Assembly (NCBI GenBank): GCA_001247695.2
Contig: LGRX02034686.1
Coordinates: 18,555-82,554 of the forward strand
Origin: Cymbomonas tetramitiformis
Taxonomy: Eukaryota > Chlorophyta > Pyramimonadophyceae > Pyramimonadales > Pyramimonadaceae
Reading direction: 5' to 3'
DNA length: 64,000 nucleotides
In this document: positions 1 to 9,751 of the stretch, piece by piece
How the letters are laid out: every line of letters begins with the position of its first letter
Position numbering within the stretch: the first letter of the stretch is position 1
Notes under the pieces: generated by a model
Databases searched by the model: none
What the model saw: the letters and a program-made list of their open reading frames with translations, nothing else
Told to the model about the DNA's origin: nothing
Translations under genes and position numbers: made by a program

Positions 1-248
1 GCACTCAATTCAGTAGACCATTCCTGATCTACATACGCATGTATAGAATAATTGTGTGAACGCATATTATAATTTTTATAGCGTCTGGCACGTGTGCAAT
101 CATATATGATTATGCATATGTTGTACATATCATGTATGTCTGCATGCATGCATCTCGCAACTATTACGTGATTATATTATCATTTCTCAATCTCTGTAAT
201 TTTTACCTACGATATACGTTCCTCCTACGTTATACGATTTTTTTAAAA

Positions 249-287
<39 letters not shown>

Positions 288-329
288 ATATCATTAATAT
301 ATCATACATATGTAATGGCGATATCCATG
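1..329. other. AT-rich flank without a gene
   Basis: AT-rich sequence with an ATT trinucleotide run at about 248-286. I see no convincing gene. The last ~19 bases (311-329) match the sequence just left of a TTAA at 10529 and form the left flank of the inverted-repeat element that follows. Confidence 0.6.
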
Positions 330-575
330 TTAAGGGTAGGGTGCCGGCAGTTTCGGAATTTAAAAATATTAATAACACTTTCCATATTTAAAACAATTAT
401 TTTTCCATTACGAAAATGTCACTTTCGTAAAATTACACGGACCACCAAAACCTATAGAAGCATATCCCACCATGATATATAATTAGTTTAGCGAGTTAAA
501 ATCCATAAAAAAAATGCTAGAGCAAAAGTTACCAAGCGAATTTTGAATTATGAATTATTTGGCGCCAGGTATCTC

Positions 576-831
576 TGCTGAGATTCAGTAGTTCAGTACC
601 ACGTATGACGTATGACAGTGACAGTGACAGTACAGTGACTTCCTACCTGTACTCAGTAGTTCGACTTCGGTAGCTTAGACTGTGACACACGATATGATTG
701 CCTAGTGACGGCCTCAGAGCTTAGATAGCCTGAGAGTCGTGTATTCATTTCTATCTTTTGATATACCCGATTGCCTCGCTCAAACCCTACGGCGTTCAGC
801 GTTTTCACTGTGTCACTAGGACATTCTAGTA
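576..831 (+). repeat. 5' LTR of copia element
   Basis: 256-bp direct repeat beginning TGCTGAGATT and ending CATTCTAGTA, apparently identical to 9239-9494. It includes a short GTATGAC/AGTGAC tandem stretch near its 5' end. Confidence 0.95.
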
Positions 832-1501
832 GGCTATAGGCCCACCACTTGCCTAAAGTGGTTTTGATTCAAAGCCACTAAATGGCTGGCTAAAGCTGTA
901 GAGGGGCGAGCGTGGCTGAGTAGGTAGGATGTTGCGGGGTGCCGCGTTTTCGCGGCACAACTGACTGTGTAGATGAAGAGGTAAGCGCGACGAGTGGCGG
1001 AGGAGAGTACGGAGAAGATGGGTCAGAGAGCGCTGGGGCCCCCGATTGTATGCAGCATTGCGCAGAGTTTGGTACCAAGTGGATCGCGACACGTTAAACG
1101 GACCATGACCTCGGACATCGACAAGCGCAAGGACCTCGACCTCCCACTCCTACTTTCCGCCCACCCCCGCCGCTCCGCATTTTTCCTCGCAACTCTATGC
1201 GTCTTTACCCGTGACATTTTACCTTAATTCGCCACGCTTGCCGCTTGTTTGTGTATATTGAGCGGATTTTGTAATCTTGCGGGCGACTTGGCCGTTTTTG
1301 GACGCTTATAACTTACGGAGTAGTTGGGCTCAGACATTTTCCTTTGGAGGATATTTTTACTTCGCCAATCCCGGCCGTGTTACCGAGTTTCGTGGGCATC
1401 GGAGCAGATTTTGAATTTATTTCAGATTTGGCCCCTTCCTTGAGGGGGGCTCGCCCTTATCGTTAGGGTTTCATCGCGCCGGTGCTTCGCTTACGGCTGC
1501 C

Positions 1502-4500
1502 ATGACTACCGTGGATTCTTCGGATGGATTTACCACGCCGGTCCCGGCTGGGATCGACACGCGGAGGGCGCTTCCCTTCAGCGACGGCCCTGAAGAGCCT
1601 GTGCCCCCTACACCTGTAAAGCGTCGCCCGCTTGACAGTGATGACTCGGACGGTGCTTTGGTTCTCAGGGACTTCCTTAAGGACTGCCAGACGATTCTCC
1701 GCGAGCCTGGTCACCGGGCCAGCATTATTCAGCAGGTTCGTGACCAGTGCCGGCCAACTCACATCAAGGCTTCGGAATGGGTCTTTGACATCGACAAGAT
1801 CAAAGGCCAAGTGCCTCGAGAAGTTGCACTGGACCGTTTCACCAAAGCGGTACAGACACAACTTACCGACTTCAACCTTCAGTTTGACACGGTATTCCAC
1901 CCGACTGACCTCACGGCGGCTGTTCTTCCTGAAGCCACTCGCATTTTGTTTCGCATCTTGACGTCGCTGGTGCGTGGATCATGCCTTCGGCTCATTGAGG
2001 AGTCGGCTACGGTGTCTCCGGATGATGGACGCCGTGCGTGGCTGGTTGTCTGCCGAGCCGTTGCCAGACGGCGCAGGCCGTGGGTTTCCCATGGTTACCT
2101 GTTCGAGACGGCTCCTGCGATCGAGCTGCTGGAGGATGTTGACCCCGAGCCCTATATTAAGGGTTTTATGCAGCACCACACCGCTGTCCGTTCCGAGCTC
2201 AGACCTGGTGTAGAGCCTGACGATGTGTGGGGTGTGGGGTTCGCCTTGGATCTCCTCACCCTTCGCATGTGCCCTCTGTACTATAAGGACCTTCTACAGG
2301 AGTGGAGTTCTAAAACGGCCGAGGGCAGGGAGAAGCGGGCGCTCGGCATTCAGCAGTTCACGTTGGCTGTAAAAGCCTTCCACCAGCAGAAAACAGAGGA
2401 GAAGAAGCTGCTTAAGGAGAAGAAAAAGAAGGATGGGGTCTCCGCGTTGGCGGCCTCACTTCTCTCTGGGGAGTCCCCTTCTGCCGCCCTTCTGGCCCGT
2501 GCGGGCATCCCGCAGACTCGCATTGTTGGTGGCCGCAGGCGTGACGAGCCCAGGCACCCGCCACAGACTCAGGATGCTCAGCCACAGGCGGCCGGACAGG
2601 GTGCTCACCGGTCTGGGGGCGACAGGGGTACAGCTCCCCGCGCCAGACCGGCCCGCGGTGGAAAGAATCGACAACAAAACATGAAGGGACACAGGAAGGG
2701 CTCTCACCCTTCCCCTCATGCCCCTCCGCCGCGGACTCAGGGGCAGCGGCAGCCTGCATCCGGTGGTTCACCGACTGCCTTGCGGGTGACGCGAGATGCA
2801 CAGGGCCGCCACTCGGTCCAGTGCTGGGACTGCGGCGGCCCTCACTTCCGCCGTGACTGCCCTGGAGGCGTGCAGAGTGCTCATGTGGCGGGGTTCCACC
2901 CCGAGGGCACGCCCATTGCGGACATCCTATCAGAGTTGGATGCGGCTTTCCTCGATCCGGAGGAGGAGGTGTATGAGTCATGCCTGTACACTTACTCATT
3001 GGAGCTCGGGGAGGCACCGCTTGACATCCCCGCGGCCCAGGCGGCTGCCGTGGTGCCGCACTCTGCCGTTGACAGTGGGGAGCAGTGGACTGAGTCGGAG
3101 TGGGCTATCTGGGACTCATGTGGCCGCTCGGAGGAGCAGTACTATGACGCAGTCAACCGCTTCAACTCGTACCAGGACCCTGGCGATGGGGACGGACCCG
3201 ACGGTGAGATGACGCCTGCTCAGCTCCATGTTGCCGTGCACCAGCCTTCGGACCCTGCCATGTCTATGCAGCACTTCAGTGTTGAGCCGCAGCAGCCAGC
3301 GGTGCCGGCAGCCGACGTGCAAATCACAACAACCAACAACGAATTCCCTGGAGCTGTGCAGCTGGTGAGCACGGCACCACCGTCCCGACCCAGGGGTCCG
3401 GGTGGCCCGGGCCGCAGGCCCTATGGGGCGGGTCACTACATGTACATGAGTCTGCTATGCATTCTAGCATTCTCTGGCACGGCAGATGCGGTGCAGTCTG
3501 GTGGTGCCTCCGGTGCTGTGCTGGAGGTGCACCCACGGGCTCTGGTGCTTTGGCATGCTGTCACCTGGGGTCTGGCTATCTCGGCCTGTCTTCCTGCCGT
3601 TGGTGCCAGGACTCCCGCACGCACCTGGCGACACCTTGTCAACCGCCAGTCACCGACGGGCGGGCACCAGCCCTCAACAACCCAGCCTCCGGCGGGTGAG
3701 CCCCGTACCTCTCGCCGCTCCTCACCGGTCTGGACTGCTATTCTGGTTATCTGTGGCCTGGCCCTGTGTACCTCGGCACTACTGTTTGGGTATTCTCTGG
3801 GTCTGCGGCAGTCAGTCAGACAGTCAGTCAGTCAGTCAGTCAGTCAGCTTACCCCGCCAGCAGGGGGGTCCGTCGGCCGTTCTGCTGGTCAGCTTTTCTC
3901 AGCTGATGGACTGGCTACCGGTGATACCGGCTTATGTCTGGTCTCTGGTTATGCTGTGGGTACTTATGCTTCTGTGGAGCTTGGTGTACTGTCTGGTCAG
4001 CTTGGGTCAGTTACAGTGGTTTACCCTCTGGTACCTGCTGGCTATACTGGTATTCTGGTTTATGGCAGTGCAGAGTCAGTTCCGTTGCATGTGCCCGACG
4101 AGGAGTGGGCTTCTTCTGGATTCAGTTCTCTGGCCAGTGCTGTCCCTGCACCCGTCCGGGTAGACAGAGGCATCGTGTGTGACTCTGGAGCCACATGTGT
4201 CATGTGTGGGGACCTGTCGGCCTGCACCGACGTGGACTACACCCGTACGGTGGCCTTCACCATGGTCACGGCTGGGTCTCACAGGACGGATGCTACTGTG
4301 ACATTCCACCTGTATGGGGTCTGTGTCCAGGACGGCGCCATCGACCACTTCGTTCTCCCAAACTCACACTATAAGGCCGGCTGCCGCACTCTGCTGTCTT
4401 CTCGGGTTATGCTATCCCTCGGCTTCGGGTCCCCTGACCTTGTATCCCTCACCTACACCCACCTGCCTACTGGCCGTGTCTATCGGATCATTGACTCTGG

Positions 4501-7500
4501 CACAGACTATATGTGGGCGGAGGTCCCTGAGGGGGCAGCCAGTGCCCTCACCCAGACTGTCTCACGTGTCCGCACCGGTGAGATCTGTGACTGGATGTGG
4601 GCACGCTCAGAGTATGCCAAGTGGGCTTTCCTGAAGGGCTCGCCTGCTGCCTTGGCCAAAACCGGGGAACACAACTTTGACATCTCCCTCTTCGGAGACG
4701 ACCTCCCCCCCGGCGTGGGTAACAACCAGACCTGCCCAGTCAGGTATTCACTATCTGATTCCTGCTGGGGTCACCTCTGGGCCGGTGCCTATATATATGG
4801 CAACCCGCCCTTTGACAGACTCACCTGTGAGCGGATGCTCAAGAAGGCCAACCGGGACTTTGCAACCGACCCCGAGCACACGGTATTCCTCTTCTTGATC
4901 CCCCAGTCACACCTCAGTACCTTCAGGCAGCACCTTATTCATTGGGAGGTGCTACATGTGTACCCAGCTGGCACAGAGGGCATATTCAGCTACCGTCGTG
5001 AGCACACCTATGCTGGACGGCCCCTTCAGTCGGCTGGCTCGGAGGGCGGGGGGGACCGTGTCTTCATTGCTGGCACCCCGTTCCCGGTGGCTATCATCTA
5101 CCGTGATCAGTACACATCCATGAGGTTCACCCCTGAGAGGTGGTGCCATTCCGCATATGCTCATGCTCATGGTCTCAGGCTGGCTCAGCTCATGGACCTT
5201 GGTGTTGACATCGCCCGACCTGGCACTACAGTTACTCGGGAGCAGCTGCTGGCTCACAGGACCTGTGCTGAGGCCTGTGCTGTGTGTGCCCGTATGCGGA
5301 CAGTGCAGCCGAGCCCGAAGCACCCTCCGGCTGACAGATACAGGGCTCAGAAGCCTGGATCTATGTGGGCTGCTGATGCTACAGGCCCGATCACGCCTAT
5401 TGGCTATGACGGGTCGAGGTACCGCTGGACCTTTGTGGAGTTCACTGTGAGGTTTACACTTTGCTACTTCTCTGCTGAGAAGTCGGCATACAGCTTCATC
5501 CTGGCTCAGTTCCTGGCAGATGTTGTTCATCACGGCTTTGCCTGCACTGGCCTGGTTCTCCGCACTGATTGTGCCCCGGAGCTGTGTGACCCTGCAGCAC
5601 AGGCTCTGTACAAACACCATGGCATCAAACACCTGCAGTCGTCACCCACCCTGCACTGGCAGAACTTCATGGCTGAATATGTGATTGGTAAGATCTCGTC
5701 GGTCTCCCGTGCACTCCTGGAGACAGCCGGTATGGACCTCACCTACTGGCCTCTTGCAGACAGTCATGCCTGCCTGCTATGGGATATCCTGCCTCATGGG
5801 CGGGACGCCGTGGTGCCATTCTATCACCTTATGGGCTATCACTTTACCTACTCCCGTATCGAGATATTCGGCACCCTGTGCACTGTGGCCATGGATGCTC
5901 AGCAGATGCGGGCCCGCCATCCGGGGGTCTCCAAGAAGCGGACCCCCCGGGCCTGGCAGGGGCGGTTTGTGGGCATCAGCCTCAGGTCCTCGGCCTACAA
6001 GGTACTGGACCTGGAGAGAAACAAAGTTGTCTCCGAAGGCCGGCCAGACTTCATCAGAAACTACTCAGAGTTCGGGCAGGTGATGTCATCGTTCCCTGCC
6101 CCCGCTCCCGACGAGCAGCACTCCGCACCCGTGCCCAGTGACAGGCCGGAGCCGTGGAGGGACTACACCACTGACATGGTGGTGACAGTCCATTCCGTGG
6201 CTGCCTATTATGACACCCGGGACGGTGAGACCTATGCCACCGTGCAGTTGCTTGACACTGGTTCAGCAGACACTTTCTGGACCACCGCCCAGCAGTATGT
6301 CATGGCTGACCCTGCGGGCACTGCTTGGTTTGACTTGGTCCACTGGCTGGACCGCCGCAGGGTCATTGACTGTGTCAATCAACACTACCCGCTCTGGACT
6401 CTGGCTAAGGCTCAGGAGGCCCGCGGTGATCCGCTGTATCCGGCACTCATTGTGTCCACGGACATGAGGCGGTCCAGGTCCTATGGGGTGCTCTTCCGGC
6501 CTATGGCCTACGGTGATGTGACTGCCCCACGTGCCTATGCCATGGACCTCCGTGCCGGTCTGGTGGTGTTCCCTGATACCCACAGTGCTTGCCACCTTCC
6601 CTTCTCCGACCACCCGGAGCAGGACCAGTGGCTCCTTCCGCACTATGTGGTCCCACCAGAGGACACAGTCAGCACATTGCCAGCCGGTGGCACACTCAGC
6701 TTCAGTCATATCTCTGCTGACCTCGCCGAGCGCCTGTACCACACTGCAGCTCCTGATCTGCCACTGCCGGGTGGGTACCGCCAGGCACTGTCTATGCCTG
6801 ATGGGGCTCAGTGGGAGGAGGCTATTACCGGTGGGGAGGTGCAGCCTCTGATTGACCAGGGTAAGATTGAACCGGTGGAGGTGCTACCCGACGGTGAGAT
6901 CGCCACCAGCACCATCTTTGTGCTGAATAAGCCCTGGAAGCCACGGGATGGTCTGCCACCCGTCCAAATTCATAAAGCTCGGATGGCCGTGGCTGCCACA
7001 TGGCACTGGGGCTACACCCAAGCTGAGACCGCATGCACGGTAGCAGACCTGCCCACCTTCCGCCTTCTCTTCATCCTGTCTATTATCTTTGCTGGTATGG
7101 GGGTTATGGTCTATCACTTTGACGTCAGTCAGGCCTTTGTTCATGCCCGTCTGGAGGTTCCTATATATGTGCGGTTCCCCTCTGGGTATATGTATAAGGG
7201 CAGATATGGCTATGCCAAGCTGCTCTATGCTCTCTACGGGCTACGGACAGCTGGTGCTTCCTGGCAGAAGCTGGCCAACAAATTCATGAAGTCCTTCACC
7301 TATCAGGGAATGCACTTCACCCAGTCCACATATGACCCGTGCCTGTACTATATTGTGACCTCTGCGTTCGTGGCCTTCGTGGCTGTCTACGTGGATGACT
7401 TCGGGCTGACATGTGATGATGCCTTCCACCAGGCTTTCTGGGCAGCTTTCCAGGCGGCATTCAAGAGCAAGAATCTTGGCCGTATGACAGCCGTCCTGCA

Positions 7501-8695
7501 GCTTGCGGTTGACTATGATCGGTGGGGCATTGCATTGTCCCAAACCAGGCAGATCAAGGAGCTCATGTCCAAGTTCAAGCTTCCGGCCAAAACCTATCAC
7601 AATCCGATGGATGTGAACCTCATTATCCAGAAGCCGGAGCACCCTGATCTCACCCTTGTCACCCCGTATCTCTCACTGCTTGGGTCCCTGCTGTGGATTG
7701 CACGGTGCACCAGGCCAGATATCTATTACTCGGTCATATATCTGGCACAGTTCTCCTCATGCCCCTCGGCTCAGGCCTGGGAGGCACTTCAGAGAGTGGC
7801 TCAGTATCTGTACTTCACACGGCACTACCGTATCCGTTATGCTTACCCCAGTGCACCGCTTTCTGTGCTCACAATACAGGTGTATTCGGATGCTGACCAT
7901 GCTCGTGACAAACTCAACGGGTGTCTCTCCTACTCGGGAGGCATTGTATTCCTCAACGGCATGGTCCTTCATTGGGTATGTGCCCGCCAGACTGATGCTG
8001 AGATGTCCTCCACTGGATCTGAGTATGTGGCCGCCTCTGTGGTTGGGCAGCGGGCCATGTCTGCTATCCATATGATTGTGGAGATGTTCGGCTTTATCAG
8101 AATCACGCAGCAGGAGCCGGGTGTGTCTGCTCTGGCTCTGTCTACGGCCTTCCCTGCAGCTGACACTTCTTGGATGCAGAGGGCGGCCACGTTCTTCGAG
8201 AATCATGCTATGGGTCATGGTCAGATGGGCCCCGCCTCCCCCCTACACTACCGGGAGGCTGAGCCTGTTCCTGACAGCAGCCTGTATGCCCTGCCTCACG
8301 CCGTGCCAGTACCATATGATGGCACGGGCTATGAGGACGGTCCGCGGGAGTACCACTCTCAGCGGTCTGGCATGTATGGTACCTCTGGACCCTTCATTCC
8401 CAGGCTGGAGCTCCCGGTGGCTGTCATGATTGACAACCAGGCGGCCTCCTCCATTCTGAGGAATGTCATGCTATCCACCAAGATTAAGCATGTGTTGATC
8501 CGTTTTCACTGCTTTCGGGGGTGGGTGTGTGCTGGGTACCTAGTGCCTGTTTACATCAACACTTTACTCAACCTGGCTGATATCTTCACCAAACCTCTTC
8601 CTGGGCTCAAGGACAAGGTGCGGGTGATCATCAGCATGATCGAGTCCTTCATGGACGTGATCCGCCCGCACCCCAGTGGTGCGGGTGACTCCTAG
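1502..8695 (+). CDS. Copia Gag-Pol polyprotein (Gag, protease, integrase, RT, RNase H)
   Basis: Single 2397-codon ORF beginning with ATG at 1502. Order: Gag; a CCHC zinc knuckle CWDCGGPHFRRDC near residue 441; hydrophobic segments near residues 646-663, 677-703 and 743-769; a short S-Q repeat from a GTCA tandem run (3811-3846); aspartic protease DSGA at residue 894; integrase with upstream His/Cys residues and D1292, D1356, E1392 (D-35-E spacing); RT with YVDD at 1963-1966; RNase H with D2130, then TGSEYVA and IDNQAA; and the copia hallmark ADIFTKPL near the C terminus. Protease-integrase-RT-RNase H order defines Ty1/copia. No stops or frameshifts, so it is potentially autonomous. The hydrophobic block between zinc knuckle and protease is unusual for copia. 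Confidence 0.95.
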   Translation: MTTVDSSDGFTTPVPAGIDTRRALPFSDGPEEPVPPTPVKRRPLDSDDSDGALVLRDFLKDCQTILREPGHRASIIQQVRDQCRPTHIKASEWVFDIDKIKGQVPREVALDRFTKAVQTQLTDFNLQFDTVFHPTDLTAAVLPEATRILFRILTSLVRGSCLRLIEESATVSPDDGRRAWLVVCRAVARRRRPWVSHGYLFETAPAIELLEDVDPEPYIKGFMQHHTAVRSELRPGVEPDDVWGVGFALDLLTLRMCPLYYKDLLQEWSSKTAEGREKRALGIQQFTLAVKAFHQQKTEEKKLLKEKKKKDGVSALAASLLSGESPSAALLARAGIPQTRIVGGRRRDEPRHPPQTQDAQPQAAGQGAHRSGGDRGTAPRARPARGGKNRQQNMKGHRKGSHPSPHAPPPRTQGQRQPASGGSPTALRVTRDAQGRHSVQCWDCGGPHFRRDCPGGVQSAHVAGFHPEGTPIADILSELDAAFLDPEEEVYESCLYTYSLELGEAPLDIPAAQAAAVVPHSAVDSGEQWTESEWAIWDSCGRSEEQYYDAVNRFNSYQDPGDGDGPDGEMTPAQLHVAVHQPSDPAMSMQHFSVEPQQPAVPAADVQITTTNNEFPGAVQLVSTAPPSRPRGPGGPGRRPYGAGHYMYMSLLCILAFSGTADAVQSGGASGAVLEVHPRALVLWHAVTWGLAISACLPAVGARTPARTWRHLVNRQSPTGGHQPSTTQPPAGEPRTSRRSSPVWTAILVICGLALCTSALLFGYSLGLRQSVRQSVSQSVSQLTPPAGGSVGRSAGQLFSADGLATGDTGLCLVSGYAVGTYASVELGVLSGQLGSVTVVYPLVPAGYTGILVYGSAESVPLHVPDEEWASSGFSSLASAVPAPVRVDRGIVCDSGATCVMCGDLSACTDVDYTRTVAFTMVTAGSHRTDATVTFHLYGVCVQDGAIDHFVLPNSHYKAGCRTLLSSRVMLSLGFGSPDLVSLTYTHLPTGRVYRIIDSGTDYMWAEVPEGAASALTQTVSRVRTGEICDWMWARSEYAKWAFLKGSPAALAKTGEHNFDISLFGDDLPPGVGNNQTCPVRYSLSDSCWGHLWAGAYIYGNPPFDRLTCERMLKKANRDFATDPEHTVFLFLIPQSHLSTFRQHLIHWEVLHVYPAGTEGIFSYRREHTYAGRPLQSAGSEGGGDRVFIAGTPFPVAIIYRDQYTSMRFTPERWCHSAYAHAHGLRLAQLMDLGVDIARPGTTVTREQLLAHRTCAEACAVCARMRTVQPSPKHPPADRYRAQKPGSMWAADATGPITPIGYDGSRYRWTFVEFTVRFTLCYFSAEKSAYSFILAQFLADVVHHGFACTGLVLRTDCAPELCDPAAQALYKHHGIKHLQSSPTLHWQNFMAEYVIGKISSVSRALLETAGMDLTYWPLADSHACLLWDILPHGRDAVVPFYHLMGYHFTYSRIEIFGTLCTVAMDAQQMRARHPGVSKKRTPRAWQGRFVGISLRSSAYKVLDLERNKVVSEGRPDFIRNYSEFGQVMSSFPAPAPDEQHSAPVPSDRPEPWRDYTTDMVVTVHSVAAYYDTRDGETYATVQLLDTGSADTFWTTAQQYVMADPAGTAWFDLVHWLDRRRVIDCVNQHYPLWTLAKAQEARGDPLYPALIVSTDMRRSRSYGVLFRPMAYGDVTAPRAYAMDLRAGLVVFPDTHSACHLPFSDHPEQDQWLLPHYVVPPEDTVSTLPAGGTLSFSHISADLAERLYHTAAPDLPLPGGYRQALSMPDGAQWEEAITGGEVQPLIDQGKIEPVEVLPDGEIATSTIFVLNKPWKPRDGLPPVQIHKARMAVAATWHWGYTQAETACTVADLPTFRLLFILSIIFAGMGVMVYHFDVSQAFVHARLEVPIYVRFPSGYMYKGRYGYAKLLYALYGLRTAGASWQKLANKFMKSFTYQGMHFTQSTYDPCLYYIVTSAFVAFVAVYVDDFGLTCDDAFHQAFWAAFQAAFKSKNLGRMTAVLQLAVDYDRWGIALSQTRQIKELMSKFKLPAKTYHNPMDVNLIIQKPEHPDLTLVTPYLSLLGSLLWIARCTRPDIYYSVIYLAQFSSCPSAQAWEALQRVAQYLYFTRHYRIRYAYPSAPLSVLTIQVYSDADHARDKLNGCLSYSGGIVFLNGMVLHWVCARQTDAEMSSTGSEYVAASVVGQRAMSAIHMIVEMFGFIRITQQEPGVSALALSTAFPAADTSWMQRAATFFENHAMGHGQMGPASPLHYREAEPVPDSSLYALPHAVPVPYDGTGYEDGPREYHSQRSGMYGTSGPFIPRLELPVAVMIDNQAASSILRNVMLSTKIKHVLIRFHCFRGWVCAGYLVPVYINTLLNLADIFTKPLPGLKDKVRVIISMIESFMDVIRPHPSGAGDS

Positions 8696-9218
8696 GTTCT
8701 CTGGTCCTCTGTCCGGCTGAGCTGCAGGCCTATGAGCCGGCAGCGGTCGGGCAAGGGGTCTTTCTGGTCTGACTGGATTGATGCCCTTTGACGTGGTGCC
8801 CTTCTGGACTGGACTTTGTGTTCGTGGACAGACTGGTACCTATGACCTGCCCTATGAGACCTTAGACACCGACAGCTCTACTCTGACCTTAAGCACATCT
8901 GACTGGATTCTGGCCTTTGACTACATCCTGTACCTCTTTGACATCTTCTATGACCTCGAGTACTGGTTGACCGTCGAGCTGAGCAGCATCAGATGAGAGT
9001 ACCTATCGGGGAGCGAGATCTGGCAGAGACCAGTTACTATTTTCATATCCTTGTGGCAGTCCACCTAGTTGGCATGCATATACTAGTACTTTAGCATTCG
9101 GTTTAGAGGGTTAGCCGGAAGCGGGGATGGCGGCAGGTCGGCACTTTGGTTGATGTTGTTCTGATCCGTGGACGGGGACCTCTTAGTTTGCATTAGCTAC
9201 CTGTTTCACATTCTTGTG

Positions 9219-9238
9219 CCACCTCAGCCGAGGTGGTG
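9219..9238 (+). other. Hairpin two bases before the copia 3' LTR
   Basis: CCACCTC-AGCC-GAGGTGG forms a perfect 7-bp stem (9219-9236) followed by TG and then the LTR. The same arrangement with a related stem precedes two other LTRs in this window (23961-23983, and 46576-46598 on the minus strand). No purine-rich tract is visible in this position. Confidence 0.8.
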
Positions 9239-9494
9239 TGCTGAGATTCAGTAGTTCAGTACCACGTATGACGTATGACAGTGACAGTGACAGTACAGTG
9301 ACTTCCTACCTGTACTCAGTAGTTCGACTTCGGTAGCTTAGACTGTGACACACGATATGATTGCCTAGTGACGGCCTCAGAGCTTAGATAGCCTGAGAGT
9401 CGTGTATTCATTTCTATCTTTTGATATACCCGATTGCCTCGCTCAAACCCTACGGCGTTCAGCGTTTTCACTGTGTCACTAGGACATTCTAGTA
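9239..9494 (+). repeat. 3' LTR of copia element
   Basis: 256-bp copy of 576-831 with no difference seen; followed by the ATCTC target duplication at 9495-9499. Confidence 0.95.
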
Positions 9495-9751
9495 ATCTCC
9501 ATATGACACAATAGCAAGACAAATAATTCAAAATTCAAAATTCGCTTGGTAACTTTTGCTCTAGCATTTTTTTCATGGATTTTAACTCGCTAAACTAATT
9601 ATATATCACGGTGGGATATGCTTCTATAGGTTTTGGTGGTCCGTATGAGTTATATACATAAATGATTTTTAAAAGTATACTAAATATGGAAATTGCTATG
9701 AAAATAATAAGGGAATTAAATAGTTGAAACCACACGGCACCCTACCCTTAA

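Larger units (their letters stand above)
576..9494 (+). mobile_element. Full-length Ty1/copia LTR retrotransposon
   Basis: Two 256-bp direct LTRs (576-831 and 9239-9494) enclose a leader of about 670 nt, one long gag-pol ORF (1502-8695) and a 3' UTR of about 540 nt. ATCTC at 571-575 and again at 9495-9499 is a 5-bp target duplication. I saw no difference between the LTRs by eye, which argues for recent insertion. The LTR begins TG and ends TA rather than TG...CA. No clear tRNA primer-binding site follows the 5' LTR, and a hairpin sits where a polypurine tract is expected. Confidence 0.95.
334..9747. mobile_element. TTAA-flanked inverted-repeat element (MITE-like), split by a copia insertion
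   Basis: TTAA at 330-333 and TTAA at 9748-9751 bracket inverted ends: GGGTAGGGTGCCG on the left and its reverse complement on the right. The arms (334-561 and 9520-9747) are complementary, very strongly so over the inner ~150 bp. Without the copia element (576-9499 counting one target copy) the native element is about 490 bp with a loop of about 34 nt. An apparent empty site lies at 10511-10615, where the left flank, one TTAA and the right flank run on without a break. TTAA duplication is typical of piggyBac-like transposition; no transposase is encoded. Assignment to that superfamily is inference. Confidence 0.8.

Noticed and set aside
832..860. tRNA primer-binding site after the copia 5' LTR
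   Set aside because: The expected TGG start and a convincing tRNA 3' complement are not visible.
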